Part shown: positions 37,223 to 48,277 of the stretch, one piece after another | Layout of the letters: each line of letters starts with the position of its first letter | Numbering within the stretch: the stretch's first letter is position 1 | Origin: JADLGL01 sp963823045 | Lineage (GTDB): Bacteria > Pseudomonadota > Alphaproteobacteria > Rhizobiales > Kaistiaceae | Direction of reading: 5' to 3' | Length of the DNA stretch: 64,000 nt | NCBI GenBank assembly: GCA_963823045.1 | Contig: CAWGKA010000008.1 | Location: forward strand, 1 to 64,000 | Translations under genes and position numbers: made by a program | Notes under the pieces: generated by a model | Database searches by the model: none | Seen by the model: only the letters and a program-made list of their open reading frames with translations | What the model was told of the DNA's origin: nothing

Positions 37223-38113
37223 CTACATTCCGCCGAGGTCGATGGTGTGAACGTAGGTCAGCTCTTCCGGATCGGCGTTCGCACCGAACTTCGCACCGAC
37301 GACGTAGAGCGTGTCGCCGACCTGAGCCATGGCGGTCGCCGCCGGGAAGCCGTTGGCCACGACTTCGACATTGGCGTTGTCGCCGTCGAAGGTCACGTGG
37401 ACGATCTCCTGCGTGGCATTGTCCGCCTGCCACACGCCATCACCATTGTCGGTGGTGCGCATGCCATCCGGACCATCAACCACCTGCGAAGTGTTCAGCA
37501 CGGTGAAGCCCGTCATGGTGGTGCCGTCGAGGTCGACGCGCATCATCTTATCCTGGCGGACATCGTTGATGTAGAGAATGCCGTTGACGAAGGCGAGGCC
37601 GTCAACACCGCCGAGGCCGGTACCCTGAACAACGGTCTGGAACACCGGACCGTCATCGCTGTCGACCAGCGCAAGAACGCGGCCATTGCCGGTATCGGAC
37701 ACGAACATCGTGCCGTCCGGGCTGAAGGCGATGTCGTTGCAGAAGCCGGTACCGCCCGGGAACTCGTAGACCGCGCCGGCTTCGCCGGTCGACCAGTCAT
37801 AGCTGCGCAGAACAGGACCGTTGCAGACATAGGCCGTGTTGCCTTCGACGTAGACGCCGAGGGTGAAGCCCTGCAGGCCGGTGACGAACTCGGTCAGTTC
37901 GTTGGCGCCAGGCGCCATCTTGTAGACAGTGCCACCGGTCGTGCCGATGATCAGGCCGCCATCGGGCGTCGCGGCGATGCTCTCAGCCTGCGCGCCAACG
38001 GCGATCGGAATTACATTCAGGTTCTGAGCGCCGGCCGAGCCGGCGATCAGAAGAGCCGCAGTGGCTGCGCCACCGGCGGCGGCCAAGCGGCCAATCGATC
38101 CATTAAGTTTCAC
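37223..38113 (-). CDS. Secreted SMP-30-like beta-propeller protein, copy 2
   Basis: 296 residues from GTG 38113 with GGAGG eight bases upstream. Signal peptide ends in LIAGSAGA. Conserved with its neighbours: AESIAATPDGGLIIGTTGG, TGFCNDIAFSPDGTMFVSDTGNGR, GVDGLAFVNGILYINDV and VDGPDGMRTT. Longer upstream read-through to 38587 is not used. It has its own terminator and a 341-base upstream gap, so it is probably transcribed separately from copies 1 and 3. Confidence 0.83.
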   Translation of the reverse strand: MKLNGSIGRLAAAGGAATAALLIAGSAGAQNLNVIPIAVGAQAESIAATPDGGLIIGTTGGTVYKMAPGANELTEFVTGLQGFTLGVYVEGNTAYVCNGPVLRSYDWSTGEAGAVYEFPGGTGFCNDIAFSPDGTMFVSDTGNGRVLALVDSDDGPVFQTVVQGTGLGGVDGLAFVNGILYINDVRQDKMMRVDLDGTTMTGFTVLNTSQVVDGPDGMRTTDNGDGVWQADNATQEIVHVTFDGDNANVEVVANGFPAATAMAQVGDTLYVVGAKFGANADPEELTYVHTIDLGGM

Positions 38114-38454
38114 GTCGGTTTCCTCCAAGCAGATTGATTTTTTCGCGGCGCCGCCTGCGAGCGGGCACCGCAACGACATGGCAACACTGCCATTCCCGTT
38201 GCCATTCGCGGCGCACCCTAGGCCATAAACCTGTAATAGGCCAACCCTGGACCACGGCGGTTGAAGCAACGACAAGTCCACCACCTCAAGTAGCGGCGCT
38301 TGTTCAGTTTGAACTCGGTTTTGAGGCTTATTTGGGAACTCCGCGCCCCTTCTGTCGAACGAGGTCAGTGGCGGAGCGGGTCGGGGCGCGATCTTCGGCG
38401 CCAAGGGGACGGCCCGGAAAACCGGGCCGTCCGTTTTCTTGCAGTCCAAACGAG
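38114..38454. other. Gap between propeller copies 2 and 3
   Basis: 341 bases without a gene. It holds the hairpin at 38407-38440, a GTTCAGTTTGAAC palindrome near 38298-38310, and on the minus strand a TTGGCC...TTATGGC stretch near 38220-38250 that might serve the copy 2 promoter. None of the promoter assignments is firm. Confidence 0.4.
38407..38440. terminator. Strong hairpin downstream of propeller copy 3
   Basis: Eleven-pair perfect stem GGACGGCCCGG/CCGGGCCGTCC around AAAA. It begins 15 bases past the copy 3 stop at 38455. The T-run (GTTTTCTT) is on the plus-strand side, so as a terminator for the minus-strand gene it would lack a U-tract. Confidence 0.6.
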
Positions 38455-39369
38455 CTACATACCGCCGTTGACGGCGATCGCGTAGAACGGACCCGGTTGC
38501 GCGTCGGGATCGCCCAACATGCCGAACTTGGTGTCGATCACATAGATCGTGCCCCCGATTTCGGCGACTGCCGTCGACAACTCCCAAGGACCTTCGCCTA
38601 CCGTCTCCACTGTCGCGTTGTCGCCATCGATGGTGACGAACGACACGCGGCCGGCGGCATTCTCGGCAACGTAGAGGCCGCTGCCATCGGCGGCGGCACG
38701 CATTCCGTCCGGGCCGTTCAGCTCACGAGAGAGCGTGAGCTGCGTCATGCTGGTCATCGTCGTGCCGTCGAGCTCAAGGGCCCACAGCGCGCCGGTGCTG
38801 ACATCATTGATGTAGAGCGTGTCACCGAGGAACGCGAGGCCATCGGCGCCCGCGATATCCGGCGAATGAACCACATCGACGAGTTCGCCGTTGACCAGGG
38901 CATAGATGCCGCCCGGATTGCCCGAGAAGGCGCCTGTGTCGGTGACGAAGACGACGCCATCGGGGCTGACCGCGATGTCATTGCAAAGGCCCGCATCGGG
39001 GAACGCATAGGCGCCCGTCTGCTCGCCGGTGGCGAGGTCGAACGTAAGCAGAGTGCCGTCGCTGAACGTCGCCGGATTGATCTGGCAGGCATAGGCAGTG
39101 TCCCCGGCAGCGAACACGCCGAGGGTCGTTCCGGCCACGGTCGCCCAGACCGAAGCGGAATCATCGCCCGGCGAGTACCGGTAGATGTTGGGGCTTGCGA
39201 CGCTGCCGGTGAGGAAACCACCGTCGGGTGTCGAAGCAATGCTTTCCGGGAAGACACCCTCGCCAATGAGGATGTCACCCGGCCCTTGCGCCGTGGCGAG
39301 ACCGGCTGCTCCGGCGATGGCAACTGCAGACGCAGCCGCAAACGCGACGCCTCTCAAACGTCCTGTCAC
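38455..39369 (-). CDS. Secreted SMP-30-like beta-propeller protein, copy 3
   Basis: 304 residues from GTG 39369 with AGGAGG upstream. Signal peptide ends in AGLATA. Shares FPESIASTPDGGFLTGSV, AGLCNDIAVSPDGVVFVTDTG, ADGLAFLGDTLYINDV and LNGPDGMRAA with copies 1 and 2. A TATAG-containing stretch near 39460 could be its -10 region. The first transcribed of the three, next to the phosphofructokinase gene. Confidence 0.83.
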   Translation of the reverse strand: MTGRLRGVAFAAASAVAIAGAAGLATAQGPGDILIGEGVFPESIASTPDGGFLTGSVASPNIYRYSPGDDSASVWATVAGTTLGVFAAGDTAYACQINPATFSDGTLLTFDLATGEQTGAYAFPDAGLCNDIAVSPDGVVFVTDTGAFSGNPGGIYALVNGELVDVVHSPDIAGADGLAFLGDTLYINDVSTGALWALELDGTTMTSMTQLTLSRELNGPDGMRAAADGSGLYVAENAAGRVSFVTIDGDNATVETVGEGPWELSTAVAEIGGTIYVIDTKFGMLGDPDAQPGPFYAIAVNGGM

Positions 39370-39523
39370 TTTGATTCCTCCTGAAGGCAGGTCTTTGTTA
39401 CGGCAAAGCCCCCAGCCGTGCGGCGGCGCCTGCCTGATGCGACCGCCACCTCAGACGAACGCTATAGAAGGGGAATCGGCCCGGCCACCCCCAAATGGGT
39501 CGACCGGCGCCGTTCCTTCATCG

Positions 39524-40789
39524 CTATTTCAACTTGAACTGGGTCTTGAGCTTCTTCTTCACGCCTTCACCCTTCAGGCGGACATAGGCCGGCAGGCCGT
39601 TCTTGTAGGGCGGGTAGTCCTCGCCCTTGATCAGCGGCTCAAGATAGGTCCGGCATTTCTGCGTGATGCCGAAGCCGTCGCGGCTGATGAAATTCTTCGG
39701 CATCATGCGCTCGACATTGGCGACTTTGGACAGCGGCGCCATGCCGATCTTCCAGCGATACGGCTTGTCCGAGGTGCGCTCGATCGCCGGCATGACGGCA
39801 TTGTGCCCGGCAAGGGCGAACTCGACGGCGGCCTTGCCGGCCGCATAGGCCTGATCGACGTCGGTCTTGGACGCGATATGACGGGCGGCACGCTGCAGAT
39901 AGTCGGCGACGGCCCAATGATATTTGAGGCCGAGGCCGTTCATGATCATCGACGCGATGACCGGCGCAACGCCGCCGAGCTGGGCGTGGCCAAACGCGTC
40001 ACGGAGGCCCTGGTCGGAGAGGAACTTGCCGTCGGGGCCTTTGACGCCCTCGGAGACGACAACCGAGCAATAGCCGTATTTCTTGTACTTCTCCTCGACC
40101 TTGGCGAGGAACGCCTTCTCGTTGAATTCGATCTCGGGGAAGAGGATCACGATCGGGATGTCGGTGTCTTCGTCCGACGCCAGACCGCCGGCCGCTGCGA
40201 TCCAGCCGGCGTGGCGGCCCATCACTTCCAGGACGAAAACCTTGGTCGAGGTCTTGGCCATCGAAGCAACGTCGAAGCTCGCCTCTCTGGTCGAGACGGC
40301 GACGTATTTCGCCACCGAGCCGAAGCCCGGACAGGTGTCCGTCAGCGGCAGGTCGTTGTCGACGGTCTTCGGAACATGAATGGCCTGGATCGGGTAGCCC
40401 AGCGCCTCGGAGATCTGCGAGACCTTCAGGCAGGTGTCGGCGCTGTCGCCGCCGCCATTGTAGAAGAAATAGCCGATGTTATGCGCGGCGAAGACCTCGA
40501 TCAGCCGCTCATATTCGGCCTTGTTCTCTTCCAGGCCCTTCAGCTTGTAGCGCGCCGAGCCGAAGGCGCCGGACGGCGTGTAGCGAAGGCCGGCGATGGT
40601 CTTCTTCGATTCCTTCGACGTATCGATCATGTCTTCCATGAGCGCGCCGATGATGCCGTTGCGGCCGGCATAGAGCTTGCCGATCTTGTCCTTGTGCTTG
40701 CGTGCGGTCTCGATGACGCCGCATGCGCTGGCATTGATGACTGAAGTCACACCGCCCGACTGGGCGTAGAACGCATTCCTCTTGGCCAA
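39524..40789 (-). CDS. 6-phosphofructokinase, PPi-dependent type
   Basis: 421 residues from TTG 40789 (AKRNAFYAQSGGVTSVINASA), with GGGGAGG a few bases upstream. Motifs: YNGGGDSADTC in place of the GGDGS of ATP enzymes, and PKTVDNDLPLTDTCPGFGS, characteristic of pyrophosphate-dependent or clade-II enzymes. MGRHAGWIAAA is also present. The Asp in GGGDS is the residue associated with PPi use. Reversible glycolytic step at fructose 6-phosphate. Sits alone between the propeller genes and a dioxygenase. Confidence 0.93.
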   Translation of the reverse strand: MAKRNAFYAQSGGVTSVINASACGVIETARKHKDKIGKLYAGRNGIIGALMEDMIDTSKESKKTIAGLRYTPSGAFGSARYKLKGLEENKAEYERLIEVFAAHNIGYFFYNGGGDSADTCLKVSQISEALGYPIQAIHVPKTVDNDLPLTDTCPGFGSVAKYVAVSTREASFDVASMAKTSTKVFVLEVMGRHAGWIAAAGGLASDEDTDIPIVILFPEIEFNEKAFLAKVEEKYKKYGYCSVVVSEGVKGPDGKFLSDQGLRDAFGHAQLGGVAPVIASMIMNGLGLKYHWAVADYLQRAARHIASKTDVDQAYAAGKAAVEFALAGHNAVMPAIERTSDKPYRWKIGMAPLSKVANVERMMPKNFISRDGFGITQKCRTYLEPLIKGEDYPPYKNGLPAYVRLKGEGVKKKLKTQFKLK

Positions 40790-40936
40790 AGTTGCCTCCC
40801 CTGAACCCGATGCGGCATGCGCTACGCGCGCAGCCATTGCTCGGCCTCGCCTGTACCGAGGCGCCTAACACGTTGCAAGGCTATACGGCCACTTAGCGTC
40901 GATCTGTCGTCTTTCGCGCCTGTTTTACCGATCGCG

Positions 40937-41746
40937 CTACGTGACGAGCGGAAATTCTTCCGCGTCGAGCGGTTCTCCGGGCGCGCGGCGCGGATTGGCC
41001 GAACGCAGCGCCTGCTTGTTCGGCATGACGTAGCGGACGTCCTCGCCCGCATAACGCACGACGAGCGCCCTCCGCCGCACCGTGAGGCTCTTGTTGCCGC
41101 CTGCAGAGTGCAGCATGCGCACATGGTGCACGGTGCAATCGCCGGGTTCGAGATCGAACGAAACGACCGGGTAGCGCTCGGGATTGCCGTCGATATCAGG
41201 CACGGACTCGGCGAAGCGGTCGATCGCGAACTCCTCGCCATGGGCGAAACGGACAGGCCGATAGATGCTGCCCCATTTGTGCGATCCGGGCACGAAGCGC
41301 ATCGCGCCCGTTTCGGCGGTGACGCGATCGAGCGCCACCCAGATCGACATCATCTGCCCACCGGCCGCGCGCATATAGGGCTCGTCCTGATGCCAGGGCG
41401 TCCGCGCATCGGGACTGCCCGGTTCCTTCACCTGGAGGTGGTCGCCATAGAGATGCAGTTGATGGGCGCCGGTCAGCGCACGAGCGATCTCCAGAGCTAC
41501 GGACGACATCTCGAAATCACGGATCGTGGCGTTGTCGCGCCAGACATCGGCGTCATGGAGGAAGGTGCCGCCTGTTCCTTCGGCATGATTGACGGCGCTC
41601 GGCCGTTTCTTGGCGATGATCTCGTCGACGGCATCCCGCAGCCGATCGACCCAATCGGCAAACACGCCCCGCAGAACGACGACACCGTCGCGGTCGAAGG
41701 TCTCGACGGTCGCGCGGTCGACGATAGCGGTCTCAATGTCGCTCAA
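40937..41746 (-). CDS. Phytanoyl-CoA dioxygenase (PhyH) family protein
   Basis: 269 residues from TTG 41746, with GGAGGAG five bases upstream. Fe(II)/2-oxoglutarate oxygenase fold: first His-x-Asp in TPWHQDEPYM, distal His in TVHHVRMLHSAGGN, and an arginine in VRRRALVVRYAGED for the 2-oxoglutarate carboxylate. Substrate unknown. Divergent from purQ. Confidence 0.88.
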   Translation of the reverse strand: MSDIETAIVDRATVETFDRDGVVVLRGVFADWVDRLRDAVDEIIAKKRPSAVNHAEGTGGTFLHDADVWRDNATIRDFEMSSVALEIARALTGAHQLHLYGDHLQVKEPGSPDARTPWHQDEPYMRAAGGQMMSIWVALDRVTAETGAMRFVPGSHKWGSIYRPVRFAHGEEFAIDRFAESVPDIDGNPERYPVVSFDLEPGDCTVHHVRMLHSAGGNKSLTVRRRALVVRYAGEDVRYVMPNKQALRSANPRRAPGEPLDAEEFPLVT

Positions 41747-41904
41747 TGCCACTCCTCCAGCCGCCCCGGCGTCATGCGGCCACCCGCCACGCCGCAAACC
41801 GGGGAAGCAGCCTCCCTCCCCCTTGACCTAGGACGGGATTGATCCGACTGGCAAGAACGCTATCAAGGCCTTACCTGTCCTTTCCCGCCAACAGGCTCGC
41901 CGCC

Positions 41905-42593
41905 ATGCGCTCAGCAGTCGTTCTCTTTCCCGGCTCCAACCGCGACCGCGACATGATGGCGGCGCTGAAGGACGTCGGCGGTCAGCCCGAGAAAGTCTGG
42001 CACGGCGACACCGAACTGCCGAAGGTCGACCTCGTGGTCCTCCCCGGCGGGTTCTCCTATGGCGACTATCTGCGCAGCGGCGCTATCGCCGCGCGCTCAC
42101 CCATCATGCGCGCCGTCATCGACGCCGCCGGACGCGGCGTCCCCGTTCTCGGCGTCTGCAACGGCTTCCAGATCCTCTGCGAAGTTGGCCTTCTGCCGGG
42201 CGTCCTGATGCGCAACGCCACGCTGAACTTCATCTGCAAGGACGTGCATTTGCGCGTCGAAACGGCGGACAGCCTCTTCACTCGCGGCTACAACAAGGAC
42301 GAGGTTTTCGCCTGCCCTGTTGCCCACGGCGAGGGCAACTACCGCGCCGACGCCGAGGCGCTGAAGCGCCTCAACTTCGAGGACCGCGTCGCCTTCCGTT
42401 ATGTCGACGCTGTCGGCAACGCCACGGCGAAGGCCAACGCCAACGGTTCCATCGAGAACATCGCAGGCATCCTCAACGAGCGCCGCAATGTCCTCGGCAT
42501 GATGCCCCACCCGGAAGACATGATCGAACCGGCGCTCGGCGGCACCGGCGGCCGCCAGCTCTTCGCCGGCCTCGTCGAGGCGCTGGAGCCCGC

Positions 42594-42597
<4 letters not shown>
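41905..42597 (+). CDS. purQ: Phosphoribosylformylglycinamidine synthase subunit PurQ
   Basis: Glutaminase that supplies ammonia to PurL. 230 residues from ATG 41905. Class I amidotransferase motifs: VVLPGGFSYGDYLR, nucleophilic Cys in GVLGVCNGFQIL-type segment (PVLGVCNGFQILCE), and MMPHPEDMIEP. Stop overlaps purL as ATGA. Confidence 0.97.
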
Positions 42598-44798
<2,201 letters not shown>

Positions 44799-44834
44799 GA
44801 GTGCACCCAGCGGGGCGCTGACCGGAGGCCGGCC

Positions 44835-45068
44835 ATGCCCATGAATGCCCGCGAGATTGAGGCCCTGATCAAGCAGGCTCTGCCAGACGCCGTCGTCGTT
44901 CTGCGCGATCTTGCCGGTGACGGCGACCATTTCGCCGCTGAAGTCGTCTCGGAGCAGTTCCGCGGCAAGAACCGCGTGCAGCAGCATCAGATGGTGTACG
45001 ACGCCCTCGAGGGCCGTATGGGCGGGACGCTCCACGCATTGGCGTTACAGACAAGCGTTCCTGAGTGA
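44835..45068 (+). CDS. BolA family protein
   Basis: 77 residues: MNAREIEALIKQALPDAVVVLRDLAGDGDHFAAEVVSEQF then KNRVQQHQMVYDALEGRMG. The His of the HQMVY motif and the GDGDHF loop place it in the YrbA/IbaG-type BolA group, which forms 2Fe-2S complexes with CGFS glutaredoxins. The matching glutaredoxin is two genes downstream (45589). Stop overlaps the next gene by 4 bases. Confidence 0.93.
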   Translation: MPMNAREIEALIKQALPDAVVVLRDLAGDGDHFAAEVVSEQFRGKNRVQQHQMVYDALEGRMGGTLHALALQTSVPE

Positions 45069-45547
45069 CCAGCGCCGAAGATCAGGTCACCACGGGCACC
45101 GGCATCCGGGTATTCCCACCGCTCGTCTGCCTCGCGGCGCTTGTTGTCGCTTTTCTGCTCGACTGGCTTTGGCCGAGCCGCGTTGGCCTGCCTGACCTCG
45201 GGCGCTGGGTGATCGGCGGCATCCTCATCGCGCTGCCTTTCGTCATCCTGCCCTCGGTCATGAAGGCGTTCCGCCGCGCCGGGCAGCATTACGACGTCCG
45301 CAAGGTACCTACCCGGCTCGTTACCGAGGGCCCGTTCCGCTATTCGCGCAATCCCGGCTACACGCTCGCTATCGGCTTCTGCGCCGGTATCGGCCTCGTG
45401 GCCAACAATCCTTGGGTGTTCCTCGCCATCGTGCCCGCCATGACGGTCCTTCACTACACCGTGGTCCTGCGTGAGGAGGCCGTGCTGGAAAAGCAGTTCG
45501 GAGAGGACTACCTTGAATACAGACGTCGAGTCCGACGCTGGATTTGA
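45065..45547 (+). CDS. Isoprenylcysteine carboxyl methyltransferase (ICMT)-like membrane protein
   Basis: 160 residues, about four helices. C-terminal SAM-binding pattern of the ICMT/PEMT group: TRLVTEGPFRYSRNPGYTL, then REEAVLEKQFGEDYLEYRRRVRRWI. Bacterial members methylate varied small molecules or lipids; the substrate here is unknown. GTG start overlaps bolA. Lies between two partners in iron-sulfur trafficking, which may be coincidental. Confidence 0.87.
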   Translation: MTSAEDQVTTGTGIRVFPPLVCLAALVVAFLLDWLWPSRVGLPDLGRWVIGGILIALPFVILPSVMKAFRRAGQHYDVRKVPTRLVTEGPFRYSRNPGYTLAIGFCAGIGLVANNPWVFLAIVPAMTVLHYTVVLREEAVLEKQFGEDYLEYRRRVRRWI

Positions 45548-45588
45548 TGAAGGGAACCCGCCCCATGTTCGGTTGGAAGGGACGCAAG

Positions 45589-45927
45589 ATGGCCGACACG
45601 AAAGATTGGATCGACAACGAGGTGAAGTCGAAAGACATGGTCCTGTTCATGAAGGGCACGCCGGCCATGCCGATGTGCGGCTTCTCAGGCCAGGTCGTGC
45701 AGATCCTCGACTATCTCGGCGTGTCATATGAGAGCGTCAACGTCCTCGAGGACGACGCCATTCGCCAGGGCATCAAGGACTATTCGAACTGGCCGACGAT
45801 CCCTCAGCTCTATGTGAAGGGTGAGTTCGTCGGTGGCTGCGACATCGTCCGTGAGATGTTCCAGGCCGGCGAACTGCAGACCATGTTGGCGGAAAAGGGC
45901 ATCGTCTCCGAGCCCGCAGCGACCTAA
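45589..45927 (+). CDS. grxD: Monothiol glutaredoxin, CGFS type
   Basis: 112 residues from ATG 45589 with AAGGGA six bases upstream. Active site MPMCGFSGQVVQIL, glutathione-binding WPTIPQLYVKGEFVGGCDIV. Binds a bridging 2Fe-2S cluster and hands it to client proteins, often with BolA. Longer starts at 45544 or 45547 overlap the preceding gene and add an atypical N-terminus. Confidence 0.94.
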   Translation: MADTKDWIDNEVKSKDMVLFMKGTPAMPMCGFSGQVVQILDYLGVSYESVNVLEDDAIRQGIKDYSNWPTIPQLYVKGEFVGGCDIVREMFQAGELQTMLAEKGIVSEPAAT

Positions 45928-45949
45928 CGAGGGGCGTAGCCGACCGGAC

Positions 45950-46721
45950 ATGTTTTGGCCGGCGTTCCTGTCCCTCACTGTCGCCGGCCTCGTCGGCATA
46001 GCGGTCTTCATTGTCACCGCGCCGAAGACGCTGCTCGACGTCATTCCGATTGAGAGCAATCTCCGCAAGCGCCTGCTGATCGCGGTCCAGCCGACGATCC
46101 TGCTGAATCGTGCTGACGGCCGCCGGCGCCGCAGTCGCCGAGGCGATCGGATCGAAGTCCCTCATCGCCGACGCCGCCCGCGGCGCGAGCCTTCCCAGCG
46201 ATTGGCTCCGACCGGTCGCGCTCTTTTTCGCCCTTGGTGTGATCCTCGGCGCCGTCCTCTACTTCGGCGACAGACTTTGGCGGCCCTGGTGGGCGAGCGC
46301 CGACGAGGGCGACCTCATCGCCGACTGGAAGCCATCGAGCCTCATCGGCGGTGTCACCTATGGCGGCGTCACCGAGGAAGTACCTGATGCGCTGGGGCCA
46401 TAGGGCGTGGTGCATTGGGCGCTTGCATCGATCTCGGCGAGGCGGGAGCCGCCAGCGATACCGGCGTCGTTGCCACTGCGATCAATTCAGCACGCTCTTT
46501 GCGCCGGTCACCTGCCGTCGGCTCTGGCCAGCAACAAACATCGCTCAGCGCGGCTGATCGTCAGGATCATCGCCCTGAACAGCGTCGCCGGTCTGCTTTT
46601 CGGCTGGCTTTTCTGGCGCTGGAATCTGGAAACCGCCATGGCTGCCCATGCCGGTTTCCACGTTGGCGCTGCTGTGCTGGTGGTATGGCTCCGCAGCCGT
46701 GGCGGAGCGCAGGAAGCCTAG
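45950..46721 (+). pseudogene. CPBP family intramembrane metalloprotease, disrupted in several places
   Basis: Starts MFWPAFLSLTVAGLVGIAVFIV at 45950. Homology then moves between frames: to LTAAGAAVAEAIGSKSL near 46107 (one extra base), then EEVLMRWG at about 46380 (one extra base, GTACCTG), then VVHWALASISARREPP near 46405 (one missing base). The end is CAGHLPSALA and IIALNSVAGLLFGWLFWRWNLETAMAAHAGFH. The EE, His (AGHLP) and second His (AHAGFH) motifs of CPBP proteases all survive. Net correction gives about 256 residues. Either a decaying gene or error-rich sequence. Overlaps rpsD tail to tail by 4 bases. Confidence 0.75.
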
Positions 46722-47335
46722 CGCGAGTAGAACTCGACGACGAGGTTCGGTTCCATCATCACCGGATAGGGCACATCGCCCGCAGCCGGGATGCGAACAT
46801 AGGTTGCCGTCATCTTCGAGTGGTCGGCCTCGATATATTCGGGCACGTCACGCTCGGCGAGGTCGACCGCTTCAAGAACCAGCGCCAGCTGGCGCGACTT
46901 CTCGCGAACCTCGACGACATCGCCGGGCTTGCAGCGATAGCTGCCGATGTTCACGCGCTTGCCGTTCACCTTCACATGGCCGTGGTTGATGAACTGGCGC
47001 GCCGCGAAGACGGTCGGCACGAACTTGGCGCGATAGACGATGGCATCGAGCCGGCTTTCCAGGAGGCCGATCAGATGCTCGGAGGTATCGCCCTTGCGGC
47101 GTGAGGCCTCCTCGTAAATCTTGCGGAACTGCTTTTCCGAGATCTCGCCGTAATAGTTCTTCAGCTTCTGCTTGGCGCGCAGCTGCACGCCGAAATCAGA
47201 AAGCTTGCTCTTGCGGCGCTGGCCGTGCTGGCCGGGGCCGTATTCACGGCGGTTCACCGGGCTCTTCGGACGGCCCCAGATGTTTTCGCCGAGACGGCGG
47301 TCGATCTTGTACTTGGCTTGGATGCGCTTGGTCAT
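46718..47335 (-). CDS. rpsD: 30S ribosomal protein S4
   Basis: 205 residues from ATG 47335 (MTKRIQAKYKIDRRLGENIWG). Primary 16S rRNA-binding protein. S4 domain in ESRLDAIVYRAKFVPTVFAARQFINHGHVKVNGKRVNI. An extension of the open frame upstream of the ATG is not part of the protein. Confidence 0.97.
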   Translation of the reverse strand: MTKRIQAKYKIDRRLGENIWGRPKSPVNRREYGPGQHGQRRKSKLSDFGVQLRAKQKLKNYYGEISEKQFRKIYEEASRRKGDTSEHLIGLLESRLDAIVYRAKFVPTVFAARQFINHGHVKVNGKRVNIGSYRCKPGDVVEVREKSRQLALVLEAVDLAERDVPEYIEADHSKMTATYVRIPAAGDVPYPVMMEPNLVVEFYSR

Positions 47336-47503
47336 CGCATATCCCTTTGACTGAGTGGGGTACGCGCCCTCCTCTGTCTCGAAACCGAGACCGACAGGGA
47401 TTGACGGCGCGACCGTCGCTCCCGCGGGTGCGCCGGGCAAGGAAGCATTCCTAACCCGGAAGCGGAGGCTCATAGCCTTCGCCCCCACCACTGTCAAATG
47501 CGT

Positions 47504-48277
47504 TCAGGCCGAAACGAGGCCGAGGGCGTCGAGATAAGCGGCCACCGGCGCCGGCCAAGGGGCCCCGGACGTCCTCATCGCCAGGCCGCCGCCTATGCCG
47601 ACATCGAGCCCGCGGATGACATCGCCAAGCCGACGGGCGATCGCCGGAGCTGGGTCGATCCACCCCACCGGCCAAGGCGCGAGCCGCTGTAGACGGTCGA
47701 GGAGCAACGGGTAGTGCGTGCAGGCGAGCACCACCTGGTCGGTCCGTCCCTCCCCCGTTTCGATGAAGGCCGGCGCGATCTCGGCGAGGATTGCCGCATC
47801 GGCGACAGGCTCGCCCGCCAGCTCCGCCTCGGCATAGCCGGCAAGATTCGCGGAGCCGACCAGCCGCACGTGGCAGTCGGCCGCGAACTCCGCGATCAGA
47901 GCCTTGGTGAAATCCCGGCGGATCGTTCCTTCGGTGGCGAGAACGCCGATCACACCGCTCCGGGTCCGTTCGGCGGCCGGCTTGATCGCCGGCACTGTGC
48001 CGACGATCGGCATGGCGAAACGGGCGCGCAGCGGCTTCAGAACCAGGGTCGAAGCGGTGTGGCAGGCGATCACCACCGCGGCGGGGTCGAAACGCTCGAC
48101 GAGATCGCCGATCACGCCGACGACCCGCGAGACGATCTCCTCGTCGGCACGTGGGCCGTAGGGAAACCAGGAATCGTCGGCGACGAAGCGAATGGCCAAA
48201 TCGGGCATCTGCGCCCGGATCGCAGCGACGACCGTGAGGCCGCCGACGCCGGAATCGAAGACCAGCACCGGGTTCAA
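47504..48277 (-). CDS. murI: Glutamate racemase
   Basis: Makes D-glutamate for peptidoglycan. 257 residues from TTG 48277 (NPVLVFDSGVGGLTVVAAI), which overlaps the preceding stop as TTGA and has AAGGAA upstream. Catalytic cysteines in VVIACHTASTL and VVLACTHYPLLL. DSGVGGLTV and FPYGPRADEEI are typical. Confidence 0.95.
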   Translation of the reverse strand: MNPVLVFDSGVGGLTVVAAIRAQMPDLAIRFVADDSWFPYGPRADEEIVSRVVGVIGDLVERFDPAAVVIACHTASTLVLKPLRARFAMPIVGTVPAIKPAAERTRSGVIGVLATEGTIRRDFTKALIAEFAADCHVRLVGSANLAGYAEAELAGEPVADAAILAEIAPAFIETGEGRTDQVVLACTHYPLLLDRLQRLAPWPVGWIDPAPAIARRLGDVIRGLDVGIGGGLAMRTSGAPWPAPVAAYLDALGLVSA

